From positions 372,001 through 436,000 of the forward strand of contig NZ_CP079105.1 of NCBI RefSeq assembly GCF_019285775.1: a DNA stretch of 64,000 bases, read 5' to 3'. A program made the translations under genes and the position numbers. Numbering within the stretch: position 1 is the first letter of the stretch; each line of letters starts with the position of its first letter. Shown here piece after piece: positions 12,578 to 20,872 of the stretch. Origin of the DNA: Skermania piniformis (lineage in GTDB: Bacteria > Actinomycetota > Actinomycetes > Mycobacteriales > Mycobacteriaceae). Under the pieces are notes generated by a model that worked only from the letters and a program-made list of their open reading frames with translations, was not told the origin of the DNA and ran no database searches.

Positions 12578-13366
12578 TCACATACCCATGCCGCCGTCGA
12601 CCGGGAGGCCGGCGCCGGTGATGAATCGGGCCGCGTCGGAGGCGAGGAAGACGACCGCGTCGGCCATGTCGGCGACTTCACCGAGCCGGCCGGCCGGGGT
12701 CAGCTCGACGACCGAGCCGACCGCTTCCTCGGGCGAGCCGAACAGGCCGATCGCGGCGACATCGTTGGCCAGCCCGACGCCCATCGCGGTCGGCACCAAT
12801 CCGGGATAGATGCAGTTGACCCGCACGCCGTAGCCGAGCCGGCCCGATTCCATCGCAGCGACTCGGGTGAGTCGATCGACCGCGGACTTGGTCGCCGAGT
12901 ACACCGCGATGCCGGGGAAAGCGATGGTCGCAGCGACCGATGCGACGTTGACGATGGCCCCACCGGCCCCGGCGATCCCGTTCGGGCGCATCGCCAGCAG
13001 ACCGTGCTTGATACCGAGGGTGGTGCCCTTGACGTTGACGGCGAGCATGGTGTCGATCTGCTCGGCTGTGACCTCGGTCAGCAGGCTCGTGATCTCGACT
13101 CCGGCGTTGTTGACCACGAGGTCCAGGCCGCCGAGCTGATCGACAGTAGCGGCGACCGCCGACTCCCAGTTCGCGTCGTCGGTGACGTCGAGGTGGACGA
13201 ATCCGGCGCCCAGCGTCGTTGCCGTGGCGCCGCCCAGCTCGTCCTCGACGTCGCCGATGACCACGTTCGCGCCGGCGGCGATCAGGGCCTTGGCCATCCC
13301 CTCGCCGAGTCCTCGAGCCCCGCCGGTGACCAGTGCTTTGCGACCGGTCAGATCGAAGACGCTCAT
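12578..13366 (-). CDS. short-chain dehydrogenase/reductase (SDR)
   Basis: A 262-residue classical SDR that probably oxidises or reduces an alcohol/ketone with NAD(H). It has the cofactor motif TGGARGLG, the NNAG motif, the catalytic serine in NVASV and the YSATK catalytic Tyr-x3-Lys. ATG at 13366 gives the usual N-terminus; in-frame codons further upstream would run through the promoter region. It heads the SDR plus saccharopine-dehydrogenase-like pair and is divergent from a TetR gene across a region with TGTG/CACA repeats. Confidence 0.92.
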   Translation of the reverse strand: MSVFDLTGRKALVTGGARGLGEGMAKALIAAGANVVIGDVEDELGGATATTLGAGFVHLDVTDDANWESAVAATVDQLGGLDLVVNNAGVEITSLLTEVTAEQIDTMLAVNVKGTTLGIKHGLLAMRPNGIAGAGGAIVNVASVAATIAFPGIAVYSATKSAVDRLTRVAAMESGRLGYGVRVNCIYPGLVPTAMGVGLANDVAAIGLFGSPEEAVGSVVELTPAGRLGEVADMADAVVFLASDAARFITGAGLPVDGGMGM

Positions 13367-13403
13367 GGCGGCCCGCCCTTCGGAGATGGTGGTGACCAAA
13401 CGG

Positions 13404-13435
13404 TGTGACAGACACATTACGTGACCCGTGACACA
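13404..13435. promoter_or_regulatory. TGTG/CACA repeat cluster between SDR and TetR genes, candidate operator
   Basis: TGTG-N5-CACA occupies 13404-13416. It is followed by two direct GTGAC units (13421-13425, 13428-13432). CGTGA-N6-ACACA at 13420-13435 is also one mismatch from the Crp/GlxR-type pattern YGTGA-N6-TCACR. The cluster lies 38 bases before the SDR start and about 135 bases before the tetR start, the expected place for control of both. Confidence 0.4.
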
Positions 13436-13569
13436 TGTAAAGAGAAATCTTGGCAACTGACACAAAAAAACTTCATGCCTGACCAGGCCGTTTGCCCAGG
13501 TATTGTTGGGCGATCATCGGCGTGCGGCTGTCGGGGCCGAGTGTGCGTAGGCCGGAGGGAGTCGGAACA

Positions 13570-14265
13570 GTGGCCAACAACCGGACTGCGCCGGACGTGC
13601 CGTCTGCCTCGGATGCTGCGGCGTCTCGCGAAAGCCCGGCGGCGTCTCGCGAAAGCCCGGCCGGCAATGCCGCGAAGCGGCGTGCGGACAAGATCGCCGG
13701 GCGGCGGGACGAGCTCGCCCGAGCCACGTTGCGGACGCTGGCCGAGCTGGGTTACGCCCGGACCAGCTTGCGCGAGATTGCGGCCAACTCGGAGTACAGC
13801 CACGGGGTCCTGCACTACTACTTCATCGACAAGGTCGACCTGATCTCGCATTGTGTCCGGCTGTACAAGACCGAGTGCGTCGCCCGCTACGACGATCTGG
13901 TCGCCGGTGCTTCCGAGGCCGGTGCGCTGCGGAGCGGTTTCGCCGAACGGCTGGCGCAGACGTTGGTCGACGACAACGAGATGCACCGGCTTTGGTACGA
14001 CCTGCGTTCCCAGAGCATGTTCGAGCAGGTCTTCGCCCCCGACGTGCAAGCGATCGACACCAACCTCGAGCAGATGATCTGGCGGGTGGTCGAGCGGTAT
14101 GCCGAGCTCTCGCACAGCATGCCGACCGTCGATGCGCGGACCGCGTACGCCGCGCTCGACGGGTTGTTCGTCCAGGCCCTGGTGCGGTACTCGCACGGTA
14201 CGGCCGACGCGCCGCATCGGTTGCGGGAGCAGGCATTCGAGTTGCTCCCGCGGCTGATCGCCTGA
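13570..14265 (+). CDS. TetR family regulator divergent from the SDR gene
   Basis: A 231-residue regulator with TetR helix-turn-helix LREIAANSEYSHGVLHYYF at about residues 80-98 and a C-terminal ligand domain. The first 35 residues are a low-complexity Ser/Ala tail that includes the SRESPAA duplication. GTG at 13570 is chosen since GGAGGGAG lies about ten bases upstream. It is divergent from the SDR/saccharopine-dehydrogenase-like pair, its likely targets. The Nudix gene begins five bases downstream, so the two are probably cotranscribed. Confidence 0.88.
   Translation: MANNRTAPDVPSASDAAASRESPAASRESPAGNAAKRRADKIAGRRDELARATLRTLAELGYARTSLREIAANSEYSHGVLHYYFIDKVDLISHCVRLYKTECVARYDDLVAGASEAGALRSGFAERLAQTLVDDNEMHRLWYDLRSQSMFEQVFAPDVQAIDTNLEQMIWRVVERYAELSHSMPTVDARTAYAALDGLFVQALVRYSHGTADAPHRLREQAFELLPRLIA
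13621..13662. repeat. 21-bp tandem duplication in the tetR N-terminus
   Basis: Two adjacent 21-bp copies, 13621-13641 and 13642-13662, differ only at the last base and each encodes ASRESPA in frame. The duplication is recent-looking and lengthens the disordered N-terminal tail without touching the DNA-binding domain. Confidence 0.95.
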
Positions 14266-14270
14266 CCTCG

Positions 14271-14819
14271 GTGGTACTGCACAGCGCGGGCATCCTGCTG
14301 TACCGGCAGGACGCCGACCGGGTTCGGGTTTTTCTCGCCCACATCGGCGGGCCGCTGTGGGCCGGCAAGGACGAGCGAGCCTGGACGATTCCGAAAGGGC
14401 TGCTGGCCGCCGACGAAGAACCGCGGGCCGCGGCCGTGCGGGAGTTCACCGAGGAGACCGGCGCGCCGCCGCCGGACGGCGAACTGATCGAACTCGGGAC
14501 GTTCCGGCAGGCCGGTGGGAAGCGGGTGACGGCGTATGCGTTGTGTGCGGATTTCGACGCGATGACGTTGGCCGGCAACACCTTCCAGATGGAATGGCCA
14601 CCTCGCTCCGGACAGATCCGCGAGTTCCCCGAAGTGGACCGAGCTGATTGGTTCGACCTCGACACCGCGGCCGACAAGCTGGTGCGAGGGCAAGTGCCGA
14701 TGCTGGCCGCGCTGAGCACGCTGGTCGACGGTGTTCCGACCGCGGCCGCCGATCGGTCAGAACAGGTTCCACCAATAGACGAGCGTGGCGAGCAACCAGA
14801 CGATCGCGGTCTCCACTGA
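14271..14819 (+). CDS. Nudix hydrolase
   Basis: A 182-residue Nudix protein with its box from Gly at GLLAADEEPR through AAVREFTEETG, matching Gx5Ex7REUxEExGU, plus the preceding WTIPKG motif. It resembles the stand-alone Nudix family that acts on (di)nucleoside polyphosphates or other nucleoside diphosphate derivatives; the exact substrate cannot be deduced. The start GTG at 14271 is five bases after the tetR stop. The last 20 residues are polar and look non-conserved, so the terminus may have drifted. Confidence 0.85.
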   Translation: MVLHSAGILLYRQDADRVRVFLAHIGGPLWAGKDERAWTIPKGLLAADEEPRAAAVREFTEETGAPPPDGELIELGTFRQAGGKRVTAYALCADFDAMTLAGNTFQMEWPPRSGQIREFPEVDRADWFDLDTAADKLVRGQVPMLAALSTLVDGVPTAAADRSEQVPPIDERGEQPDDRGLH

Positions 14820-14920
14820 GGTCGTCCTTCCGATCCACGGCTCCGGCCTGACGCCGATCCGGCGGATGGGTGCCGAACCGGTCTACCCGCCGCGTCTTAC
14901 CTCGACTCTACCGGTGCGGG

Positions 14921-15754
14921 TCAGGGTTTACGGGCTACCCCCGACCAGTACCAGACCTCTTCGGGATTGTTCACCAAGCTCGGCCCGTCGGCCAGGTCGA
15001 GGCGCCAGGCGGCGACCGGTACGAGGCCCGGCTCAACGGTGGGGAGCCCGTTGAACAGGGTTTCGAACTCGGCCCGACTGCGGGCCTGGAAGCGCACCCC
15101 GCCGGCTTCGATGGCGGTCACCGCCCGAGCCATCGCTGCCGGCGCGAAGTCGCCGGTGGGGTGGGTGATCGTCAGGAAGCTGCCGGACGGTACGGCGTCC
15201 AGCAGGGTCTGGATCGCTTCGGCCGGGCGGTCGCTGTCGTGGAAGTACATCATGATGGCAACCAGCATGATCGCGACCGGTCGATCCAGATCCAGGGTTT
15301 CGGCGACTGCGGGATGCTCGAGAATCGAGCGGGGCTCGTGGAGGTCGGCCTGGATGTAGGTGGTCGCGCCTTCCGGGGTGCTGCTCATCAATGCCCGGGC
15401 GTGCGCCAGGACCAGCGGATCTTTGTCCACGTAGACGATTCGGCTGCTCGGGTCGATCTGCTGTGCCACCTCATGGGTGTTGTCCGCGGACGGGATGCCG
15501 GTACCGATGTCGAGGAACTGAGTTACTCCGGCTTCGGCGACCAAGTACCGAACGGCGCGACCGAGAAACGCCCGGTTCGCTTGAGCCATCGCCTTGATCG
15601 TCGGAATATGTTGTGCCACTGTGTCACCGAAGACGCGATCGGCCTCGTAGTTGTCTTTGCCGCCGAGCCAGTAGTTGTATACCCGAGCCTCGTGCGGGAC
15701 GGTCGTGTCGATTTCGGTTCGCGGTCGGCTGCGGTCATCGCTGGTGGAGGACAC
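14921..15754 (-). CDS. SAM-dependent methyltransferase (DUF574 / Methyltransf_19 type)
   Basis: A 277-residue member of the actinobacterial S-adenosyl methyltransferase family. Characteristic features are VYNYWLGGKDNYEADR near the N-terminus, the SAM-binding FLDIGTGIPS, and IVYVDKDPLVLAHARALM. GTG at 15754 is chosen because AAAGGA lies six bases upstream; the longer frame would add 45 non-conserved residues. These enzymes are numerous in Nocardia and Streptomyces and their substrates are unknown. The gene is monocistronic here. Confidence 0.88.
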   Translation of the reverse strand: MSSTSDDRSRPRTEIDTTVPHEARVYNYWLGGKDNYEADRVFGDTVAQHIPTIKAMAQANRAFLGRAVRYLVAEAGVTQFLDIGTGIPSADNTHEVAQQIDPSSRIVYVDKDPLVLAHARALMSSTPEGATTYIQADLHEPRSILEHPAVAETLDLDRPVAIMLVAIMMYFHDSDRPAEAIQTLLDAVPSGSFLTITHPTGDFAPAAMARAVTAIEAGGVRFQARSRAEFETLFNGLPTVEPGLVPVAAWRLDLADGPSLVNNPEEVWYWSGVARKP

Positions 15755-15972
15755 TGCAGTTCCTTTGTTTGTGGGAAGGTGCCGTAGGCGGCGCAGCATG
15801 GGTGGCTGCGGAGCGTCCCTGAGTGTGCCACGTCTGCCGGGGCACTGATGAAGTCGGTTCGGAATATGTAGTTCTGAAACTCGATTCATCGGCTTTTTAC
15901 CGAAAGAAGCCGGGAAATCGCCAAGATAACGGGGTTGTTCCTGGATCTTGCGGACGATCGAGCCCGACCGAA

Positions 15973-16017
15973 ACGAAAATGCTCCCGACCCGCAGTGCGG
16001 GCCAGGAGCATTTTCGT
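15973..16017 (-). terminator. terminator hairpin downstream of tRNA-Pro
   Basis: ACGAAAATGCTCC (15973-15985) and GGAGCATTTTCGT (16005-16017) are perfect complements; an inner CCCGC/GCGGG stem extends the structure. On the tRNA strand the transcript leaves the hairpin as TTTTCGTTTCG, giving a U-rich tail. It starts 16 bases after the tRNA 3' end. Confidence 0.8.
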
Positions 16018-16032
16018 CGTCTCAACCACGAG

Positions 16033-16106
<74 letters not shown>

Positions 16107-16232
16107 TGTCGACTCCGGTAGCTTACCGCACTCGCCGACGAACGCTGAATCGCCTGCAAGAACGCCGTATCCCCGGCGAGAACACCGGTATCACCGGCAT
16201 GCCGGATCGCGGACGAGCCCGTCGGTGACGGA

Positions 16233-17198
16233 TCAGCGGGTGGCTGCCGCGGTGTCGGTCACTCCCCGGCCACTGTCGGACTGGTCGCCGGGAGCGGGCC
16301 GCGCGACCAGGGTGAGCAGGCTGGCTTCCGGTCGGCAGAACAGCCGGTACGGCGCCCACGGCGACGTCCCGATCCCGGCCGAGACGTGCAATCGCATGCG
16401 CTCGCCCCAGCGAGACGCCCCTTTGGCCCGGGAACGGTCCAGCCCGCAGTTGGTCACCAGGGCGCCGTAGACCGGTAGACAGACCTGGCCACCGTGGGTA
16501 TGCCCGGCCAGCACCAGGTCGTAGCCGTCCGCGGCAAATCGATCGAGTACCCGTGGTTCCGGCGAATGGGTCAGGCCCAGGCGCAAGCCGGCACCCGGAT
16601 TCGGCGCACCCGCGACCGTGTCGTACCGGTCGCGATCGATGTGTGGGTCGTCCACTCCGGCGACGGCGATGTGGACTCCGGCGACGTCGAGCTCGCGCCG
16701 CACGTGGGTCATGTCCAACCAGCCCCGCTCGGTGAACGCAGCTCGCATATCCCGCCACGGCAACGGCTCACCGGTCGGTGTCCGGCGATGGTTGTTGATC
16801 AGGTATCGGGCCGGATTCTTCGGTACCGGCCCGAAGTAGTCGTTGCTACCGAACACGAACAGGCCGGGTCGGGCGAGCAGGCCACCGAGGGCCTGGACGA
16901 CGGACGGCACAGCCCGTGGGTGCGAGAGATTATCCCCGGTGTTCACCACCAAGTCCGGCTCGAGCCGGTCGAGCTCGCGCACCCACTGCTGTTTGACCCG
17001 TTGCCATGGGGTCATGTGCAGATCGCTGATGTGCAGCACACGCAGGCTGGCGGCGCCCGGTTCGAGTACCGGGAGGGTGGCTTCGCGGAGCGTGTATGCG
17101 TTGCGTTCGACGACGGAGACGTAGCCGATTCCCAGTGCGGCCGCTCCGGTCAATCCGGTGGCGGTGCGGCGCAGCGTCGACAGCGATATCTCGGACAT
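16233..17198 (-). CDS. metallophosphoesterase, membrane-anchored
   Basis: A 321-residue calcineurin-like phosphoesterase with metal-binding motifs in order: HISDLHMTP, NTGDNLSHP, FGSNDYFG and AGHTHGGQ. A single hydrophobic segment near residues 15-30 probably anchors it to the membrane with the enzyme outside or inside unresolved. ATG at 17198 is chosen because TACTCT plus six bases precedes it (leaderless pattern). Homologues sit in the same place in mycobacteria (Rv3683). Substrate unknown; a phosphodiester or UDP-lipid-type substrate is possible. Confidence 0.88.
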   Translation of the reverse strand: MSEISLSTLRRTATGLTGAAALGIGYVSVVERNAYTLREATLPVLEPGAASLRVLHISDLHMTPWQRVKQQWVRELDRLEPDLVVNTGDNLSHPRAVPSVVQALGGLLARPGLFVFGSNDYFGPVPKNPARYLINNHRRTPTGEPLPWRDMRAAFTERGWLDMTHVRRELDVAGVHIAVAGVDDPHIDRDRYDTVAGAPNPGAGLRLGLTHSPEPRVLDRFAADGYDLVLAGHTHGGQVCLPVYGALVTNCGLDRSRAKGASRWGERMRLHVSAGIGTSPWAPYRLFCRPEASLLTLVARPAPGDQSDSGRGVTDTAAATR

Positions 17199-17262
17199 CT
17201 GTACAGAGTAGGCGCCTCGACCGGAGCAGTCCCACCCGCGCTGCGGCGTAACGTTGGTCGGC

Positions 17263-17727
17263 ATGGCCGAACTGAAGGCTCGATTGCGATCCGACCTCAC
17301 CGCCGCGATGAAGGCCAAGGACACGGTACGGACGCAAACGTTGCGAATGTTGCTGGCCGGGATCACCAATGCGGAGGTTGCCGGTGACCGGGCGCAGGAG
17401 CTCGCGGACGTTCAGGTTGTCGAGGTACTTGCCAAAGAAGCCAAGAAGCGGGCCGAGGCGGCGAAGGTTTTCGCCGACGCCGGCCGGGCCGAGCTCGCCG
17501 CCAAGGAACGGGACGAGGCCGAGATCATCGACGAGTACCTGCCGGCGAAATTGTCCGACGACGAACTCGGAGCGGTCGCCGACGCTGCTGTCGCGCAGAT
17601 CACCGCCGAACTCGGCGCCGTGCCCACGGTCCGGCAGATGGGTCAGGTGATGCGGGTCGCGACAGGTTTGGCCGCGGGCCGCGCAGACGGCGCACGACTG
17701 GCAGCGGCGGTCAAGACGCGTCTCTGA
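17263..17727 (+). CDS. GatB/YqeY domain protein
   Basis: A 154-residue YqeY-family protein: MAELKARLRSDLTAAMKAKD, the helical EAKKRAEAAKVFADAGR and the LPAKLSDDEL region are typical. YqeY is the tRNA-binding tail domain of GatB as a free protein; its role is unsettled. TAACGT lies eight bases before the ATG, suggesting a very short leader. It is convergent with ponA2 and divergent from the metallophosphoesterase. Confidence 0.9.
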   Translation: MAELKARLRSDLTAAMKAKDTVRTQTLRMLLAGITNAEVAGDRAQELADVQVVEVLAKEAKKRAEAAKVFADAGRAELAAKERDEAEIIDEYLPAKLSDDELGAVADAAVAQITAELGAVPTVRQMGQVMRVATGLAAGRADGARLAAAVKTRL

Positions 17728-17757
17728 GTTCCGGCTCGTTCGCCGGTTCTTCGACGA

Positions 17758-20094
17758 TCAGCGCGGTGCCCGGGAGGGCGACGCCGGCGTGGAACTCGGA
17801 CTCGGTCGGGCACCGGCCGACGGTTTCGGCTTGAGGCTCCCGTCGCTGACGAAGATGGTCACGGTCGAGCCGGGGATGGCAGAGCCCGAGGGGGCAGATC
17901 CGGTCACCGTGCCGCGGTTCTGTTCACCCGGCTGGGTCACCGGGTTCACCTGGAAGCCCCCAGCCGCCAGCGTTGCGGTAGCCGCGCCCTGGGTCATCCC
18001 GGTCACCTCGGGCACCTGCGCCTCGGTCGATCCGCGCACGTACTTCGGATCGGTGGGCGGCAAGCTCAGCGGTGGATAGTTGCCGAGCACCGATCGGATG
18101 GCGGTGTACCAGGTCCGGGCGGGTTCGTTGCCCCCGTACAGATTGCCGTCGCCACAGTTGCGCAGCGGAAACGAGCAGATCTCGCCGGGGGTCGGAGTAT
18201 CGCCGTAGACCACGGAAGCGCCGGCCAGCGAATTGGTGAAGGCCAGGAACGCCGACGAGCGATGGGTCTCGGTGGTGCCGGTCTTCGCGGACACCGGTCC
18301 GGACCAGCCCGTCGCGCCGGCGGCTGCGGTCGAGGTGCCGGCGCCCACGTCGTCCTGGCTGAGCGCGTTGGCCAGGGTATTCGCCAGACCCGGCTCGACC
18401 ACCTGTTCGCATGCTTGCTGGGTCAGCGGCACCGACTTGCCCTCGCGGTCGATGATCGAGTCGATCGGTGTCGGCGGGCACCACCGGCCGCCGGAGGCCA
18501 GTGTCGCCGCCACGTTGGACAACTCCAGCGGGTTGACCGGGGTGGGCCCCAGGGTGAACGAGCCCAGGTTCTGTTCCTTGATCATGTCGGCCAAGCTCTG
18601 ATCGCCGTGTCCGGAGGTTCCGCGCACCGCGTAGGACCGCAAGCCGAGTCGAACGGCCATGTCGACGGTCGGCGTCACCCCGACCGACTGGATGAGTTTG
18701 ACGAAAGCCGTGTTCGGTGAGGTCGCCAGGGCTTGGGTCACCGACATCGGCGACGGGTATTTGGCGGCATTCTCGACGCAGTAGGTGGCCGGGGGACAAT
18801 TCTTGGCGCCGCCGTTACCCATGCCCTTCGCCTCGAACCGCACCGGCACGTCGAGGGTGGCGTTGATGCCGAGGCCTTTCTCCATCGCCGCAGCCGTCGT
18901 GAAGATCTTGAAGACCGACCCGGCGCCGTCACCGACCATGGAGTAGGGCTGCGGTTGGACCGTCTCGTGGGCGTCGCCGTTCAGTCCGTAGGTTCGGCTA
19001 CTCGCCATGGCCAGGACGCGGTGCTGGTCTTGCCCGGGACTGACCACGTTCATCACCTCGGCGATGTCCTGCAGACCGGGGTTGGCGTTGCCGTTCACCG
19101 AGTCCTTGGTAGAGGACTGGACTTCCGGGTCCAGAGTGGTCTTGATCAGGTATCCGCCCCGGTCCACCTGTTCCCGACTGATCCCGGAGTCGGCCAGGTA
19201 CTGCAACGCGTAGTCGCAGAAGAAGCCGCGGTCGCCGGCCGCGATGCATCCGCGCGGCACCCCCTTGGGCTCGGGCAGCACGCCGAGCGGCTGCTCCTTC
19301 GCCGCCCGGAACTCGTTCGCTCGCTGGGGGACGTTCTGGATCAGGGTGTCCAGTACGGTGTTGCGTCGTTCGGTCACCCCGGCCGGATTGGTGTACGGAT
19401 TCAGCTTGGAACTGGACTGGACCATGCCGGCGAGCATCGCGGACTGCGGAACGTCGAGGTTTGCTGCATCGACGCCGAAGTAGGTCTGCGCCGCGTCCTG
19501 GATGCCGTACGACGAGTTGCCGAACGGCACCAGGTTCAGGTACCGGGTCAGGATCTCGTCCTTGGTCAGCTTCTTGTCCAGCGTCAGCGCCATCCGGATC
19601 TCGCGGATCTTGCGGGCCGGGGTCGCCTCCACGGCGGCACGTCGCTCCGCGTCGGTCTTCGCGACCACCAGCAGTTGATAGTTCTTGACGTACTGCTGAT
19701 CGATCGTCGAGCCGCCCTGCTGTACTTCGCCGCTGGACGAGTTCGTGACCAGTGCGCGCAGCGTGCCTTGCCAGTCGACGCCCTGGTGCTCGCTGAACCG
19801 CTTGTCCTCGATCGAGACGATCGCCAGCTTCATGTCGTTGGAGATCTTGTCGCTCGGTACCTCGAACCGGCGTTGTTCGTAGAGCCAGGCGATCGGTTTC
19901 CCGGATATGTCCACCATCGTGGATACAGCCGGTACCGTTCCCTCCACGAGCTCGGCCGAGACGTTGTCCACCGCGTCGGCGGCTCGATTGGACAGGTAGC
20001 CGAATCCGCCCGCGACCGGGAACAGCAAACCGGCCAGGAGCATCCCGGCGACGAGGCAACTACCGGCCAATTTAGCGATGGTGTTTCCAACCGA
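17758..20094 (-). CDS. ponA2: bifunctional class A penicillin-binding protein PonA2
   Basis: PonA2 polymerises and cross-links peptidoglycan. After one N-terminal membrane segment, the glycosyltransferase domain carries EDKRFSEHQGVDW and GGSTIDQQYVKNYQ. The transpeptidase domain has the SxxK serine motif in GSVFKIFT, the SPN motif and KTGTTET. A C-terminal PASTA domain (VPEVTGMTQGAATATLAAGG) and a Pro/Ser tail follow. The sequence matches M. tuberculosis PonA2 closely throughout. I prefer GTG at 20094 (778 residues, TACGCT plus six bases upstream); a longer start at GTG 20175 would add 27 cytoplasmic residues. The gene is divergent from whiB4. Confidence 0.95.
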   Translation of the reverse strand, partial: SVGNTIAKLAGSCLVAGMLLAGLLFPVAGGFGYLSNRAADAVDNVSAELVEGTVPAVSTMVDISGKPIAWLYEQRRFEVPSDKISNDMKLAIVSIEDKRFSEHQGVDWQGTLRALVTNSSSGEVQQGGSTIDQQYVKNYQLLVVAKTDAERRAAVEATPARKIREIRMALTLDKKLTKDEILTRYLNLVPFGNSSYGIQDAAQTYFGVDAANLDVPQSAMLAGMVQSSSKLNPYTNPAGVTERRNTVLDTLIQNVPQRANEFRAAKEQPLGVLPEPKGVPRGCIAAGDRGFFCDYALQYLADSGISREQVDRGGYLIKTTLDPEVQSSTKDSVNGNANPGLQDIAEVMNVVSPGQDQHRVLAMASSRTYGLNGDAHETVQPQPYSMVGDGAGSVFKIFTTAAAMEKGLGINATLDVPVRFEAKGMGNGGAKNCPPATYCVENAAKYPSPMSVTQALATSPNTAFVKLIQSVGVTPTVDMAVRLGLRSYAVRGTSGHGDQSLADMIKEQNLGSFTLGPTPVNPLELSNVAATLASGGRWCPPTPIDSIIDREGKSVPLTQQACEQVVEPGLANTLANALSQDDVGAGTSTAAAGATGWSGPVSAKTGTTETHRSSAFLAFTNSLAGASVVYGDTPTPGEICSFPLRNCGDGNLYGGNEPARTWYTAIRSVLGNYPPLSLPPTDPKYVRGSTEAQVPEVTGMTQGAATATLAAGGFQVNPVTQPGEQNRGTVTGSAPSGSAIPGSTVTIFVSDGSLKPKPSAGARPSPSSTPASPSRAPR

Positions 20095-20303
20095 CACGGG
20101 GACAGCGTACGTGTCGGGTCCGACAGGCCGTTCGCGCCGGGCGGGTCGGTGGCCCTCCGCATCCGCATCGATCACTTGCCGGATCGATGCCGCGCGAACC
20201 GCCGGTTAGGTTGCTGGTAGATAACACTAGGGACGCCCGTACCAAAAAATCCGTCCCGGAGTCTTGCGCCGGGTGGTTCCGGTTACCTAGATTATGTTCC
20301 CAG

Positions 20304-20319
20304 TGTGATTGAGCTAACA
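20304..20319 (+). promoter_or_regulatory. candidate Crp/GlxR binding site upstream of whiB4
   Basis: TGTGATTGAGCTAACA matches TGTGA-N6-TCACA at nine of ten fixed positions (A for C in the right half). It lies 114 bases before the whiB4 ATG in the ponA2-whiB4 divergent region. A Crp protein nearly identical in its DNA-reading helix to M. tuberculosis Rv3676 is encoded at 24611-25285, so a cognate regulator exists. Confidence 0.5.
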
Positions 20320-20432
20320 CACACCTAGGAACGCGACGAGGCGGCAATTGGCCCGGGGACACGGCCGCACACCTGTCGCGTTCTTTGAACGCCGATTCGT
20401 CGGCGTGTGGAACTGCAAAGGGGCCTGACCGA

Positions 20433-20759
20433 ATGTTTACGACCACCGCTCCCACCACCCGATTGGACGTCGAGCAAGCAGAAGCCCGGATTGCCTGGGT
20501 CTCGAAGGCACGGTGTCGCGAAGTAGATCCTGACCAGCTGTTCGTCCGCGGCGCCGCGCAGCGCAAGGCCGCAACCATCTGTCGGCATTGTCCGGTTCTC
20601 ATGCAGTGCGGCGCCGATGCGCTGGACAACCGGGTCGAGTTCGGCGTCTGGGGCGGCATGACGGAGCGGCAGCGGCGTGCGTTGCTCAAGCAACATCCGG
20701 AGGTGGAGTCGTGGGCGGCATTCTTCGCCACCCAACGGCAACAGCAGCCGCTGAATTGA
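20433..20759 (+). CDS. whiB4: WhiB-family iron-sulfur redox regulator WhiB4
   Basis: A 108-residue Wbl protein with the four cluster-ligating cysteines at 28, 50, 53 and 59 (ARCREVDPDQLF and CRHCPVLMQC) and the GVWGG turn. The family binds a [4Fe-4S] cluster and responds to oxygen and NO; WhiB4 in mycobacteria tunes the oxidative stress response. ATG at 20433 has AAAGGGG about nine bases upstream. Position between ponA2 and the tandem ATPases is the same as in M. tuberculosis (Rv3681c), which supports the WhiB4 assignment. A Crp-like site lies upstream. Confidence 0.93.
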   Translation: MFTTTAPTTRLDVEQAEARIAWVSKARCREVDPDQLFVRGAAQRKAATICRHCPVLMQCGADALDNRVEFGVWGGMTERQRRALLKQHPEVESWAAFFATQRQQQPLN

Positions 20760-20872
20760 TCAGGAGGTTCGGCATCAGGAAGTTCAGCGGAGAGTCGAGC
20801 GCGGCAGATCGCCGACGTCGGACCCGCAGGCGTTGACAGCGAAGGCGCGGAGCGATCCGCGCCTTCGCTGCG

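Noticed and set aside
13404-13416. TGTG-N5-CACA as a bona fide Crp site
   Set aside because: The spacing is wrong for TGTGA-N6-TCACA; only the overlapping CGTGA-N6-ACACA comes close, so I list the cluster only as a general operator candidate.
17731-17746. CCGGC/GCCGG hairpin between YqeY and ponA2
   Set aside because: Only five base pairs in GC-rich DNA, expected by chance; not strong enough to call a terminator.
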